Positions 32,866 to 39,906 of a stretch of 43,155 nt of DNA are shown here, piece by piece. The notes beneath the pieces are model-generated. The model saw only the letters and a list, made by a program, of their open reading frames with translations. It did no database searches and was not told the origin of the DNA. Both the position numbers and the translations under genes were made by a program. The DNA lies in the NCBI GenBank assembly GCA_947627315.1, contig CANQVN010000004.1:1-43155 (forward strand). Direction: 5' to 3'. Origin of the DNA: an uncultured Clostridia bacterium. GTDB taxonomy: Bacteria; Bacillota; Clostridia; Oscillospirales; QAKW01. How positions within the stretch are numbered: position 1 is the stretch's first letter; every line of letters begins with the position of its first letter.

Positions 32866-32903
32866 CTCCGGCGTTCCCACTTGCCGCCGGAGTGTGGTTT
32901 TTG
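32866..32903. terminator. Second hairpin between the germination operon and hpf
   Basis: CTCCGGCG (32866-32873) and CGCCGGAG (32885-32892) form a perfect stem followed by TGTGGTTTTTG. It may back up the first terminator or stop hpf transcripts from the other side. Confidence 0.6.
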
Positions 32904-32932
32904 ATATGCCTTAAAGCTTTTTTTGGTGCGCG

Positions 32933-33460
32933 TCAGCTTTCGGCAATTTTTGACTGAAGTACGCCGTAGTCGCCGTCGTCCCGCCTGTATACGACGCATA
33001 CGCTGTTTGTGTCCTCGTTCAAAAACATAAAAAACGAATGTCCCAGCATGTTCATTTCAAGTATCGCGTCGTCTGCGCTCATCGGGAACAGCTCCACTGT
33101 TTTATGTCTTGCTATGTCATAGCTGTCCTCGTCCATATACTCGTTGTCAAAGTTCATCGTCGCGCCCTGATACAGCCGCTTTTCAAGCCTTGTTTTGTTT
33201 TTGCGTATCTGGCGGGTGAGCAGGTCTATTATCTCATCGACGCACATTGTCGCGCTTTTGCCCGAACGCTCGGCGCGGAAGTGCATTCCCTTTTCCGAAA
33301 CGGTCGTTTCAACGGTGAAATTTTCCCGTGTTTTGGAGACGGTGACCGTCGCCGTCGCGTCGCTGCTGAAAAATTTGTCAAGCCGCGTCAGCTTTTTTTC
33401 GACAAGCCGCTTGTCGCGCTCGCTTATGTCAACTTTTCTTAAATTAAAGATAACTTTCAT
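32933..33460 (-). CDS. hpf: Ribosome hibernation promoting factor, long form
   Basis: A 175-residue protein that dimerises 70S ribosomes into inactive 100S particles under starvation. Residues 1-95 form the RaiA/YfiA domain on the 30S decoding site (MKVIFNLRKVDISERDKRLVEKKLTRLDKFF). After a linker, residues 120-175 form the C-terminal dimerisation domain (RHKTVELFPMSADDAILEMNMLGHSFFMFLNEDT). Length fits the long HPF of Firmicutes. GGAGGG lies 7 bases before the ATG. Upstream is an extended -10, TGCTAAAAT (minus strand, 33514-33522), and a GATACAG/CTGTATC dyad (33483-33489 and 33504-33510) in the leader. Confidence 0.95.
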   Translation of the reverse strand: MKVIFNLRKVDISERDKRLVEKKLTRLDKFFSSDATATVTVSKTRENFTVETTVSEKGMHFRAERSGKSATMCVDEIIDLLTRQIRKNKTRLEKRLYQGATMNFDNEYMDEDSYDIARHKTVELFPMSADDAILEMNMLGHSFFMFLNEDTNSVCVVYRRDDGDYGVLQSKIAES

Positions 33461-33633
33461 GCTTTCACCCTCCGTTTGTTGTGATACAGATAATCTTACT
33501 TACCTGTATCTGTATTTTAGCATATAGTAACAACAAAATAAAGTCTTTTTGAAAATTTTTAATAATATTTTTACAAAAAACTGACCGTCGACAATTTTGC
33601 GTACTCATGAGTATATTATTTTGAATAAACCTC

Positions 33634-33661
33634 TTGACTTTTTTAGGATTTTTGATATTAT
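33634..33661 (+). promoter_or_regulatory. Promoter of tRNA-Leu
   Basis: TTGACT (33634-33639), 16 bases, TATTAT (33656-33661) with an extended TGA in front. Confidence 0.8.
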
Positions 33662-33679
33662 ATTAAATGTGTCAAAAAT

Positions 33680-33766
33680 GCGGGTATGGCGGAATTGGCA
33701 GACGCGCTAGATTCAGGTTCTAGTGGTAGCAATACTGTACAGGTTCAAGTCCTGCTACCCGCACCA
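33680..33766 (+). tRNA. tRNA-Leu (anticodon CAG)
   Basis: A class II tRNA of 87 bases: acceptor GCGGGTA/TACCCGC, anticodon arm CTAGA-TTCAGGT-TCTAG with CAG, a variable arm around TGGTAGCAATACTGT, T-arm CAGG-TTCAAGT-CCTG, and encoded CCA. Confidence 0.93.
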
Positions 33767-33767
33767 T

Positions 33768-33822
33768 ATCGAGTGTTCATAACCAACCTGAGAGTTGGGA
33801 ATGGGCACTCGATTTCTTTTTG
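33768..33822 (+). terminator. Terminator of tRNA-Leu
   Basis: ATCGAGTG (33768-33775) pairs with CACTCGAT (33806-33813). An inner CCAAC-CTGAGA-GTTGG stem stacks on it, and TTCTTTTTG follows. Confidence 0.85.
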
Positions 33823-33847
33823 CCGTTTCGTCCTTTTGTATGTATGG

Positions 33848-33875
33848 GCAGGAGCTTGTAACTCCTGCTCTTTTG
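33848..33875 (+). terminator. Second hairpin downstream of tRNA-Leu
   Basis: GCAGGAG-CTTGTAA-CTCCTGC followed by TCTTTTG. It lies just beyond the stop of the minus-strand remnant. Confidence 0.6.
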
Positions 33876-34102
33876 TTATGCGGGCTGAGCAGTTGGAATA
33901 TACTCTACCGCAACGCCTTTTCGGGTTTCCTCACGGTAATTGTGCCTGCCCGCAACGCTCGGCATTTCCAAATACCCCACGAATTTGTAGCGTATGCCGA
34001 TTGCCGGAATGACGATGATCTTGTATTGTATCTATCGAAACGCGTATGATCCTCATTTCCGTGCAAAACTTTAGCCATATGCTTTTCGTTGTTTTTAAAC
34101 AT
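33876..34102 (-). pseudogene. Frameshifted small gene of unknown function
   Basis: On the minus strand a frame starting at the ATG 34100-34102 reads MFKNNEKHMAKVLHGNEDH then TRFDRYN, after which the sensible reading moves to another frame: YKIIVIPAIGIRYKFVGY, LEMPSVAGRHNYREETRKG, VAVEYIPTAQPA and stop (33876). At the switch the DNA reads GATACAATACAAG, a 5-base tandem duplication of ATACA. Removing one copy joins the frames without a stop into one protein of about 72 residues. This is either a recent frameshift mutation, a reversible slippage switch or a sequence error. I do not recognise the family. It lies beside tRNA-Leu, a common integration target. Confidence 0.55.
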
Positions 34103-34136
34103 AAAATTCCGAGCGCCGGATTTTGCCCGGGTTAGA

Positions 34137-34159
34137 TGTGCATTGTGACACAATGCACA
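34137..34159. repeat. Perfect 23-base palindrome
   Basis: TGTGCATTGTG-A-CACAATGCACA has 11-base arms around one central base. It lies 55 bases before the surface-protein -35 box and 35 bases upstream of the start of the broken minus-strand gene, so it could be an operator for either. No T-tract follows it. Confidence 0.7.
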
Positions 34160-34213
34160 ATTATTTTATAAATACTTTGTTAAAAATAACTGATAAAATC
34201 TTGCTTCTATTTA

Positions 34214-34242
34214 TTGACAAATGGCAAATATGGATATAAAAT
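34214..34242 (+). promoter_or_regulatory. Promoter of the large surface-protein gene
   Basis: TTGACA (34214-34219), 17 bases, TAAAAT (34237-34242). Start near 34249 gives a leader of about 50 bases. Confidence 0.8.
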
Positions 34243-34297
34243 TAAAGATGTATAGGACCCAACTATGCACCAAAAATTTACAAAGGAGTTGAACACA

Positions 34298-37200
34298 ATG
34301 AGCAAAAATTCAAAGCGCATTATATCGATAGTGATTTCGGCGTTGATGCTGATTTCACTCCTGTCGGTGTTCTGCGTGCCGACTTTCGCGGAGCCTGAAG
34401 CTGTGTCGTTTGCGGAAAATTTCCCCGACACGGAGATTGATGGCTCGGACGACGGAACGGGTCAGCCGGTAAAACTCACAAAGGATGCCGTTCTTATGGT
34501 TGACCCTGCTAAAGGAGCGCAGTATGAGAAGACCGACGCGTCAAACGGTGATTTACACGAGAAGATAGAGGTCACCATTAACGGTACGCTGTACTATTTT
34601 GAGTACGGTGTAAACGCTTTCATTGGTGACGGCACAGCGTATAATGGACTCGCAAGTACTGACCAGCTAATTAAAAAAATGTATAAGGGCGGTGGTACTC
34701 CGCAGGTTGTTATAGCTGAATGGTCTAATACCACAACGGCGCTTCAGATTAAAACACCTGTTAATCTCTTTGGTCCCAACTTCAATACCAAGCCTTACAC
34801 AAACAAGGGCGGAGTTTGGCAGGAAAACACAGCTTATAACGAAAATAGCGTAACCATCGGCTTTGTCGCGGCTAACGATAAAACCACGACAGGCAATTTT
34901 GGTCTTTACGGGCTTACAATCGACGGTTATGTTGCCGCCAACTCTGTATCTGGAGCGGGACTTAACGTTTCGGTTCAGAACTGTGTGATTAACCAGGATA
35001 AATTCCCGACGATAAAAGGGATATACATTAACGCCAGTAAAGATCATATATACAATCTTTTCAACATCGGCGGCGGTAAAAAAGCGCCCGGCGGTACTCT
35101 TCAAAGTACTGCCGCGAACAATGACAAGTTGATTGTTAAAGATACTTACATTAAAAAAGTAATTGTACCTTGGAAAGATGACGCGTATAAGCCGGAGAAC
35201 GCATATGAAGATGAGACGATAAGACTTATCGGCAACTACGTATACGACAACGTTACGTTTGACGGTCTGTGGATTCCCGAGGAAGTGGGCAAACACATGT
35301 CTGCGTCGACAGCCACCCTCAAAAACAACTCGCCGGAGTTCCACTTCACCGTTAAAAACAGCAATATAGGCGGATTTTTGCCGCAGGCGGACGGTCACAA
35401 CGGTATGTTCTATTTCGATTCAACGGCGGATGAGGTCGCTCCCGAGTTTACCGACAGAACCGTTGAATTTTCCAACAACGTTTTCACCAACGTCTACGGC
35501 AACTCTGACAAAGACGTATTTGCCTTTGCGGATGCTTCGGTATTCACAGGCATAACCATTAAAGACAACACCTTTACATTTGGCGAAGCGGCTGCCGATA
35601 TGATTGATTTCGGAGCTGCCACCGAGAATAGTCAGGTTACCGACGTTACCGTCACCGGCAACGTTATCAACGGACTTGGCGGCAAATGGAGCAGCAACGA
35701 ACAGCTCCCGAACGGTACGTTCACATTTGACAAAAACTACGTCTGTGAAGCAATACCGGAAGTAACGAGCGGCAGGATAGAAGACGGCATTTTCCCCGAA
35801 TTCAGCGGAGAGACCGCCATCAACAACGGCTATCGTGCCTACGACTACACTGAAAAGGAATTTTCACAGTACAGCGCGGAGCTTAAAGAAGTCAAGGTCG
35901 GCGAAGTTGCCGCTTTACCTCTTCTTGGCGAGGAAAACACTTATACAATAGATATCAGCGAAAATGCGGACGAGACCGCGCGGGAAATAACCGCCGCGCC
36001 TTATGACACCCGCGAGGGTCACGTCACGGTGCAGATAGACGGACAGGACTCCGCGACGGTAGCCGGTGATATTTGCAAATACGGCGAAAATGGCAAAAGC
36101 AACACAATTACCCTAACCAACAAATGCGAATATGAGGGCAATACCAAAACCTACACTCTCAAGGTGACAAAGGCTCACAGCTGGGGCGAGCCTGTAATCG
36201 AACAGCCCGACTGTACAAAGCCGGGTACGCGGAGCCAGACCTGCACTGCCTGCGGGGAGAGCAACCCTGCGGTTGACAACCCAACTGTTCCCCAAAAAGA
36301 CGCTCACAACTGGAGCAATTGGGAAGACGCAGGCGACGGCACGCATGAAAAGCGCAAATGTCAAAACGAGCCCTGCGAGCAGACAGAGCAGAGACTGAAA
36401 GGCGAAAATATTGCCATTACGCCGTCTCTCACCCTTTACGACAACCTTAACGTCAATTTCAAGGTGACAAAATCTCAGCTTACGGGCTATGAAAACGAAG
36501 GCGACATAAAGCTCAAAGTCACAATGAACGGCGAAACGCAGGAGATTGAAGCAAAAGAGGGTACTACCAACCTGCTGTCGGGCGATGCAAACGAGCCCGC
36601 CTGGGTGTTCACCTTCGAGGGAATTGCTCCCGACAAGTTTGGAGATGAAATCACAGCAAAGCTCTATGCAGGCGAAAAAGAGCTTACCGGGAAAACGTAC
36701 AGCGTTAAAGAATACTGCAAAAATATGCTGGAAAATCCCCAGGTTACCGAAAACGAAGCGCTTTACAAGGTGCTTGTCGACCTTTTGAACTACGGAGCCG
36801 CGGCACAGGAATACAAGGACTACAAGCCGGACGCGCTTGTAAACGGCGATCTTACCGGCGAGCAAAAACAGCATGGCACGCAGCAAGACGTCACACCCGT
36901 CGATGCGCTGAATATCGAAAACAAAGACGATGCAAGTCACACTGTACCGTGGCTTGGCGCAGGTCTCAGCCTTGGCAGCACGATAGCGCTGCGTTTCACG
37001 GTGAGAGTCGAGGAGGAAGGTATTACCGACCCGAACAGTGAGCTTAGCGTTGCGATTAACGGATTGAATGGCTGCACCCACGAATTTGTCAAGAACGAAA
37101 GCAGCTCCGACAATCGCTACTACCTCTATATCAGAGGTATTGCCGCAAATCAGATGAGCAAGGAGTTTACGGTTGTAATAAGCAAAGACGGCAGCCCCGT

Positions 37201-37342
37201 AAGCGGAAAGCTTACCTACACCGTCGACAGCTACGCCGCAGAGGTAGCAAAGGACGGTAAAGCCGATAAAGAGCTTAAAGACTTTACGCAGGCTATGGTA
37301 AACTACGGTCATTCGGTGGCGGAGTATCATCCCGCAAACTAA
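34298..37342 (+). CDS. Large secreted multidomain protein
   Basis: A 1014-residue exported protein. The Sec signal peptide spans residues 1-31 (RIISIVISALMLISLLSVF, cut after PTFA). Residues about 60-500 are Asn/Gly/Thr-rich beta strands resembling a parallel beta-helix (YGLTIDGYVAANSVSGAG, VTVTGNVINGLGG). A beta domain follows near 548-620. A Cys/His/Trp segment (about 625-695, AHSWGEPV, CTACGESNPA, HNWSNWEDAGDG) is common in gut Clostridia surface proteins. Two related C-terminal modules (about 700-850 and 868-1010) each run from a beta domain to a helical VDLLNYGAAAQEY or AMVNYGHSVAEYH end. No LPxTG or dockerin is seen. The start follows AAAGGAG by 9 bases. Base use is more A+T-rich than its neighbours. 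Confidence 0.78.
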   Translation: MSKNSKRIISIVISALMLISLLSVFCVPTFAEPEAVSFAENFPDTEIDGSDDGTGQPVKLTKDAVLMVDPAKGAQYEKTDASNGDLHEKIEVTINGTLYYFEYGVNAFIGDGTAYNGLASTDQLIKKMYKGGGTPQVVIAEWSNTTTALQIKTPVNLFGPNFNTKPYTNKGGVWQENTAYNENSVTIGFVAANDKTTTGNFGLYGLTIDGYVAANSVSGAGLNVSVQNCVINQDKFPTIKGIYINASKDHIYNLFNIGGGKKAPGGTLQSTAANNDKLIVKDTYIKKVIVPWKDDAYKPENAYEDETIRLIGNYVYDNVTFDGLWIPEEVGKHMSASTATLKNNSPEFHFTVKNSNIGGFLPQADGHNGMFYFDSTADEVAPEFTDRTVEFSNNVFTNVYGNSDKDVFAFADASVFTGITIKDNTFTFGEAAADMIDFGAATENSQVTDVTVTGNVINGLGGKWSSNEQLPNGTFTFDKNYVCEAIPEVTSGRIEDGIFPEFSGETAINNGYRAYDYTEKEFSQYSAELKEVKVGEVAALPLLGEENTYTIDISENADETAREITAAPYDTREGHVTVQIDGQDSATVAGDICKYGENGKSNTITLTNKCEYEGNTKTYTLKVTKAHSWGEPVIEQPDCTKPGTRSQTCTACGESNPAVDNPTVPQKDAHNWSNWEDAGDGTHEKRKCQNEPCEQTEQRLKGENIAITPSLTLYDNLNVNFKVTKSQLTGYENEGDIKLKVTMNGETQEIEAKEGTTNLLSGDANEPAWVFTFEGIAPDKFGDEITAKLYAGEKELTGKTYSVKEYCKNMLENPQVTENEALYKVLVDLLNYGAAAQEYKDYKPDALVNGDLTGEQKQHGTQQDVTPVDALNIENKDDASHTVPWLGAGLSLGSTIALRFTVRVEEEGITDPNSELSVAINGLNGCTHEFVKNESSSDNRYYLYIRGIAANQMSKEFTVVISKDGSPVSGKLTYTVDSYAAEVAKDGKADKELKDFTQAMVNYGHSVAEYHPAN

Positions 37343-37355
37343 GGAGGAATAAGCT

Positions 37356-37508
37356 ATGAAAGAACAGTTTACAGAACCGAGCGCGGAAATCGTGAAATTT
37401 TCACGGCAGGACATAGTGACGGCAAGCGCGTTTATCGACGAGGACGATTCTTCTAATCAGAGCGGTTTTTACACTCCGACAGTTGGCGGAGACGCTTGGG
37501 AGTCATAA
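37356..37508 (+). CDS. Small acidic peptide of 50 residues downstream of the surface protein
   Basis: MKEQFTEPSAEIVKFSRQD is followed by IVTASAFIDEDDSSNQSG and ends FYTPTVGGDAWES. AAGGAGG lies 7 bases before the ATG, a stronger site than that of most genes here. It starts 13 bases after the surface-protein stop, inside the same transcript, and a terminator follows. Short proteins with a P-x-x-EIVxF-x-x-x-DI(V/I)TxS opening and an acidic, Gly/Trp-containing tail recur next to secreted proteins in gut Firmicutes; their function is unknown to me. There is no signal peptide or membrane helix. The layout, a conserved-looking front and a variable tail, resembles peptide precursors, but no modification enzyme is nearby. 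Confidence 0.75.
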   Translation: MKEQFTEPSAEIVKFSRQDIVTASAFIDEDDSSNQSGFYTPTVGGDAWES

Positions 37509-37540
37509 AATCCGGATAAAGCGATTAAATTTAACCCCGC

Positions 37541-37578
37541 GCGTCGGAGCAAAGAAAGCTTTGCTCCGACGCTTTTTT
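37541..37578 (+). terminator. Terminator of the surface-protein operon
   Basis: GCGTCGGAGCAAAG-AAAG-CTTTGCTCCGACGC followed by six T residues, a perfect 14-bp stem. Confidence 0.95.
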
Positions 37579-37607
37579 ACGCCCGCGCGGGCGGCTATTA
37601 AAAACAA

Positions 37608-37634
37608 TAAGCCACGCGTCTTGCGCGTGGCTTA
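37608..37634 (-). terminator. Terminator of the acyltransferase-amidohydrolase operon
   Basis: TAAGCCACGC and its complement around a 7-base loop, with TTGTTTTTA on the minus-strand exit. Confidence 0.8.
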
Positions 37635-37712
37635 AAAAATAAAACAGTTAAAAGGAAGCTGCGGGCGCGAAAGGGGCAAAACGTGAAATCTCCCGCGCAG
37701 GTCTTGCTTGAC

Positions 37713-38606
37713 TTATTTAAAATCCGCAAGGCTCCACGAAACGCCGCTGTTTTCCGACGGATTGAAATCGGAAGCGCCTGCACCCTTCGCGCCGATAAAA
37801 CGAAGGAAATTTTCCGCGTAGATTAGCTTGCGGATTGAATCGGGCACCTTAAATTTGTCATAAAGGCTGTTGTCGCGTTGTATGATGTCGAGTACCCGGC
37901 TGCTGCAGCCATACGTCGACGTGTAGCTGTCCGTGCCGAACATAATGTTGTGCGGCACGTCATAACCGATAAAGAACAGCTTATAAATCAGATCCTCCCG
38001 GTAAATTGCCGGCGTACCCGGCGTCAGGTCAAAAAACATTTCACAGCTTATTTCCGGATTGATTTTGTACGCCCTTAAAAATTTTCCGTACATAGCGATG
38101 CACTCGTCATGCCAGGGCCATGAACAGTGCCCCATGGAAAAGCGCAGATTTGGAATGGTAATCAGCGATTCCCAGTTTACGGGTTTGTTGTACTGCGAGG
38201 AAAACGCGCCGTTCCAGATAATGCCGGAATGGAAAATCACAGGCTTTTTCAGCTCGGCGATGACGCGCAGCGCCCGCATAACCCTTTCGTCGTAAACGTA
38301 ATAGTTGTCGCAGATCATTTTATATCCCGTGATTCCGCGAGCCGCGGCGTCGCGTATCCGACTCTCGAGCTCCGGCTCGTCCGGGTGAATCCAAAGTACG
38401 GGGAACAGCCGTCCCTCATAGCCCCGCGTCCAGGCAAGTACGTTTTCGATTCGTTGCTCGTAGGTCGCATTCCCGTCGCAGGATTCAAGCGGTTCGGGCG
38501 AAAGCACCGCGCCGCCATATATGCCGACCGACTCCATACGATAAATCAGCTCGTCGGCATTCGGTTCACCGCTGTCCGCGTGAATGTGCATATCATAAAT
38601 TTTCAT
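37713..38606 (-). CDS. Amidohydrolase-superfamily metal-dependent hydrolase
   Basis: A 297-residue TIM-barrel protein of the amidohydrolase-2 type (PF04909). Metal ligands expected for the fold are visible: H7-x-H9 (DMHIHAD), His126 (IFHSG), His160 (MGHCSW) and Asp226 (FGTDSY). Lys96 (GYKM) may also contribute. It should be a cytoplasmic Zn or Mn hydrolase or decarboxylase; the substrate is unknown. Its start overlaps the stop of the acyltransferase-like gene by 4 bases, so the two products likely act in one short pathway, for example removing or adding an acyl or amide group on a shared substrate. A terminator follows. Confidence 0.82.
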   Translation of the reverse strand: MKIYDMHIHADSGEPNADELIYRMESVGIYGGAVLSPEPLESCDGNATYEQRIENVLAWTRGYEGRLFPVLWIHPDEPELESRIRDAAARGITGYKMICDNYYVYDERVMRALRVIAELKKPVIFHSGIIWNGAFSSQYNKPVNWESLITIPNLRFSMGHCSWPWHDECIAMYGKFLRAYKINPEISCEMFFDLTPGTPAIYREDLIYKLFFIGYDVPHNIMFGTDSYTSTYGCSSRVLDIIQRDNSLYDKFKVPDSIRKLIYAENFLRFIGAKGAGASDFNPSENSGVSWSLADFK

Positions 38607-39421
38607 AAGCTTCCATCCTCTCTCCCGGATGCGCCCACAGAGCCTGAGCCTTCAAAGCGCGTCTTGTCAATCACGCCGTAGCCGTCGTGCAGCTTTCCGC
38701 CGCTTTCTTTATATTCCCGGATTTTCCGCTGCAAGCCGCTTTCCTTTGTTTTGTCCGGGTTCAGCTCAAACAAATACCGCAGCGCCGAATCCGACTCCTT
38801 ATAGTAAAAAATCGTAAAATCAGACCGGAATTTTAATATGTTGGATTCCGGTTTTAAAAATTCGCGAAGCTGATCCCCCAAAAGCCAGGAAAAACAGGTG
38901 AAATACCTATATGAATATTCCGGGAAATAGGTCGTAAAAAAGGCGATTGCCTGTCGGTAGGAGCGCAGACAGTCCTCGTGAATGAGCGGCTCTCCCTGCG
39001 GGATATGTACCTCCACAATCGGCTCTCCGACCGGAATCCCCAGCGGCTCGCACGGTACTCTCAGCTTTCCTTTGCGAAATTGCAGCCGACCCAGCCGAAA
39101 GATTTCCATATTAAAATGCAGATCCATCCACGCAGTCGAGGTGACGCCGACCCCGCCCGTCACCGTATGGCAGTTTTTCGCCCACAAAACCAGATCGGAC
39201 AGCGTGTCCATCAAAATTTTTCGGTCTATTCCTTTTTCCTCATAGCGCGCCGCCAGTATGTCGCAGCTTGCAAGGTAATTCAAAAGGTTCTCCATCGGTG
39301 TTCGCTCCTCCGCGTTCGGGCACAGCCGCGCAGGATCAAAGCGCGCCGCTGCCTCGGCGACCGTCATATCCCACTCCTTCGGGAACCGTAAAAGCCTGTA
39401 CCATTTCAAAATACTGTCCAT
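38603..39421 (-). CDS. NAT_N/GNAT_C-type acyltransferase-like protein
   Basis: A 272-residue protein. The N-terminal helical region includes LASCDILAARYEEKGIDRKIL. The mixed alpha/beta C-terminal half includes FRLGRLQFRKGKL, VEVHIPQGEPLIHEDCLRSY and YRYFTCFSWLLGDQLREFL. This matches my recollection of two-domain GNAT-like acyltransferases (NAT_N plus GNAT_C) of Firmicutes. The ATG at 39419-39421 is supported by GGAAGG before it and by a consensus promoter whose start (about 39461) excludes longer forms. It is the first gene of a two-gene operon with the amidohydrolase. The acyl donor and acceptor are unknown. Confidence 0.75.
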   Translation of the reverse strand: MDSILKWYRLLRFPKEWDMTVAEAAARFDPARLCPNAEERTPMENLLNYLASCDILAARYEEKGIDRKILMDTLSDLVLWAKNCHTVTGGVGVTSTAWMDLHFNMEIFRLGRLQFRKGKLRVPCEPLGIPVGEPIVEVHIPQGEPLIHEDCLRSYRQAIAFFTTYFPEYSYRYFTCFSWLLGDQLREFLKPESNILKFRSDFTIFYYKESDSALRYLFELNPDKTKESGLQRKIREYKESGGKLHDGYGVIDKTRFEGSGSVGASGREDGSL

Positions 39422-39467
39422 CGCTTTTCCTTCCTCTCCCGGACGAATTCGCGCCCGCATCGTTTCC

Positions 39468-39496
39468 ATTATACAGGCTTTCTCCGACACTGTCAA
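39468..39496 (-). promoter_or_regulatory. Promoter of the acyltransferase-amidohydrolase operon
   Basis: On the minus strand a perfect TTGACA (39491-39496), 17 bases, a perfect TATAAT (39468-39473). Confidence 0.9.
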
Positions 39497-39595
39497 CTGA
39501 TAAAAACAAAGCAAACGGGAGTAAAAAATCCCGCTTCGGCTTTTCGTTTTCGTATACAGCCTACAGCGTGTTTTGCTAAAAATCCGATTATTTTA

Positions 39596-39624
39596 TTGAC
39601 ATTAAAATGGCTGTATGTTAATAT
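39596..39624 (+). promoter_or_regulatory. Probable promoter of the Pgl-type glycan operon
   Basis: TTGACA (39596-39601), 17 bases, TAATAT (39619-39624); a TATAAT lies 6 bases further on with non-standard spacing. The leader to the first credible start is about 125 bases and very A+T-rich, with a short GACCC/GGGTC pairing. The 480 bases between this operon and the leftward acyltransferase otherwise hold only the broken small frame described next. Confidence 0.55.
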
Positions 39625-39758
39625 TATAATGATTTTAATATTTATTTTACATTTTGGTTTTCAACTTTATTACCGTTTTTAGAAAAATCTGACCCGCCGT
39701 CGAAAGTAATCGTGGGAGGGTCGTTATTATATTAACTGAATTAGAGGGGAGTCGCTTT

Positions 39759-39906
39759 ATGGGAATATTGCTTTACGGACACAACGAGCAAGCCTGCAAG
39801 GCGGCTCTTTTATTACTGTAAAAAAGCGGCAGGTCTTAACGGAATTTATCACAAGGTAAAAACCGCCGAGTCTGACGGCGGAAAACAGGGAGCGGATTTG
39901 TTTTGA
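39759..39906 (+). pseudogene. Broken small frame preceding the aminotransferase
   Basis: An ATG with a GGGGAG ribosome site opens MGILLYGHNEQACKAALLLL and then stops (TAA). In another frame the sequence continues sensibly from the same point: KKAAGLNGIYHKVKTAESDG, GKQGADLF and a stop whose TGA overlaps the TTG start of the aminotransferase. Deleting the T in CTGTAAAAAAGCG would join both into 48 residues. A single-base frameshift, real or from sequencing in front of the A-tract, is the simplest reading. The family is not recognised. The overlap with the next start suggests a formerly coupled gene. Confidence 0.4.

Noticed and set aside
33905-34153. 82-codon minus-strand frame as an intact gene
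   Set aside because: Its second half (RQSAYATNSWGIWKC) is out of frame with the coherent coding sequence; the 5-bp duplication explains the mixture better.
34667-35398. 243-codon minus-strand frame
   Set aside because: Antisense shadow of the surface-protein beta region; no ribosome site or motif.
36113-37414. 433-codon minus-strand frame
   Set aside because: Antisense shadow of the secreted protein, which has a promoter, ribosome site, signal peptide and recognisable modules.
37581-37592. GCCCGCGCGGGC palindrome as a regulatory site
   Set aside because: Short, GC-only and lying between two terminators; no promoter nearby.
39816-39830. Programmed -1 frameshift on the A-tract
   Set aside because: The in-frame stop TAA comes before the A-tract can act, and no downstream pseudoknot is evident.
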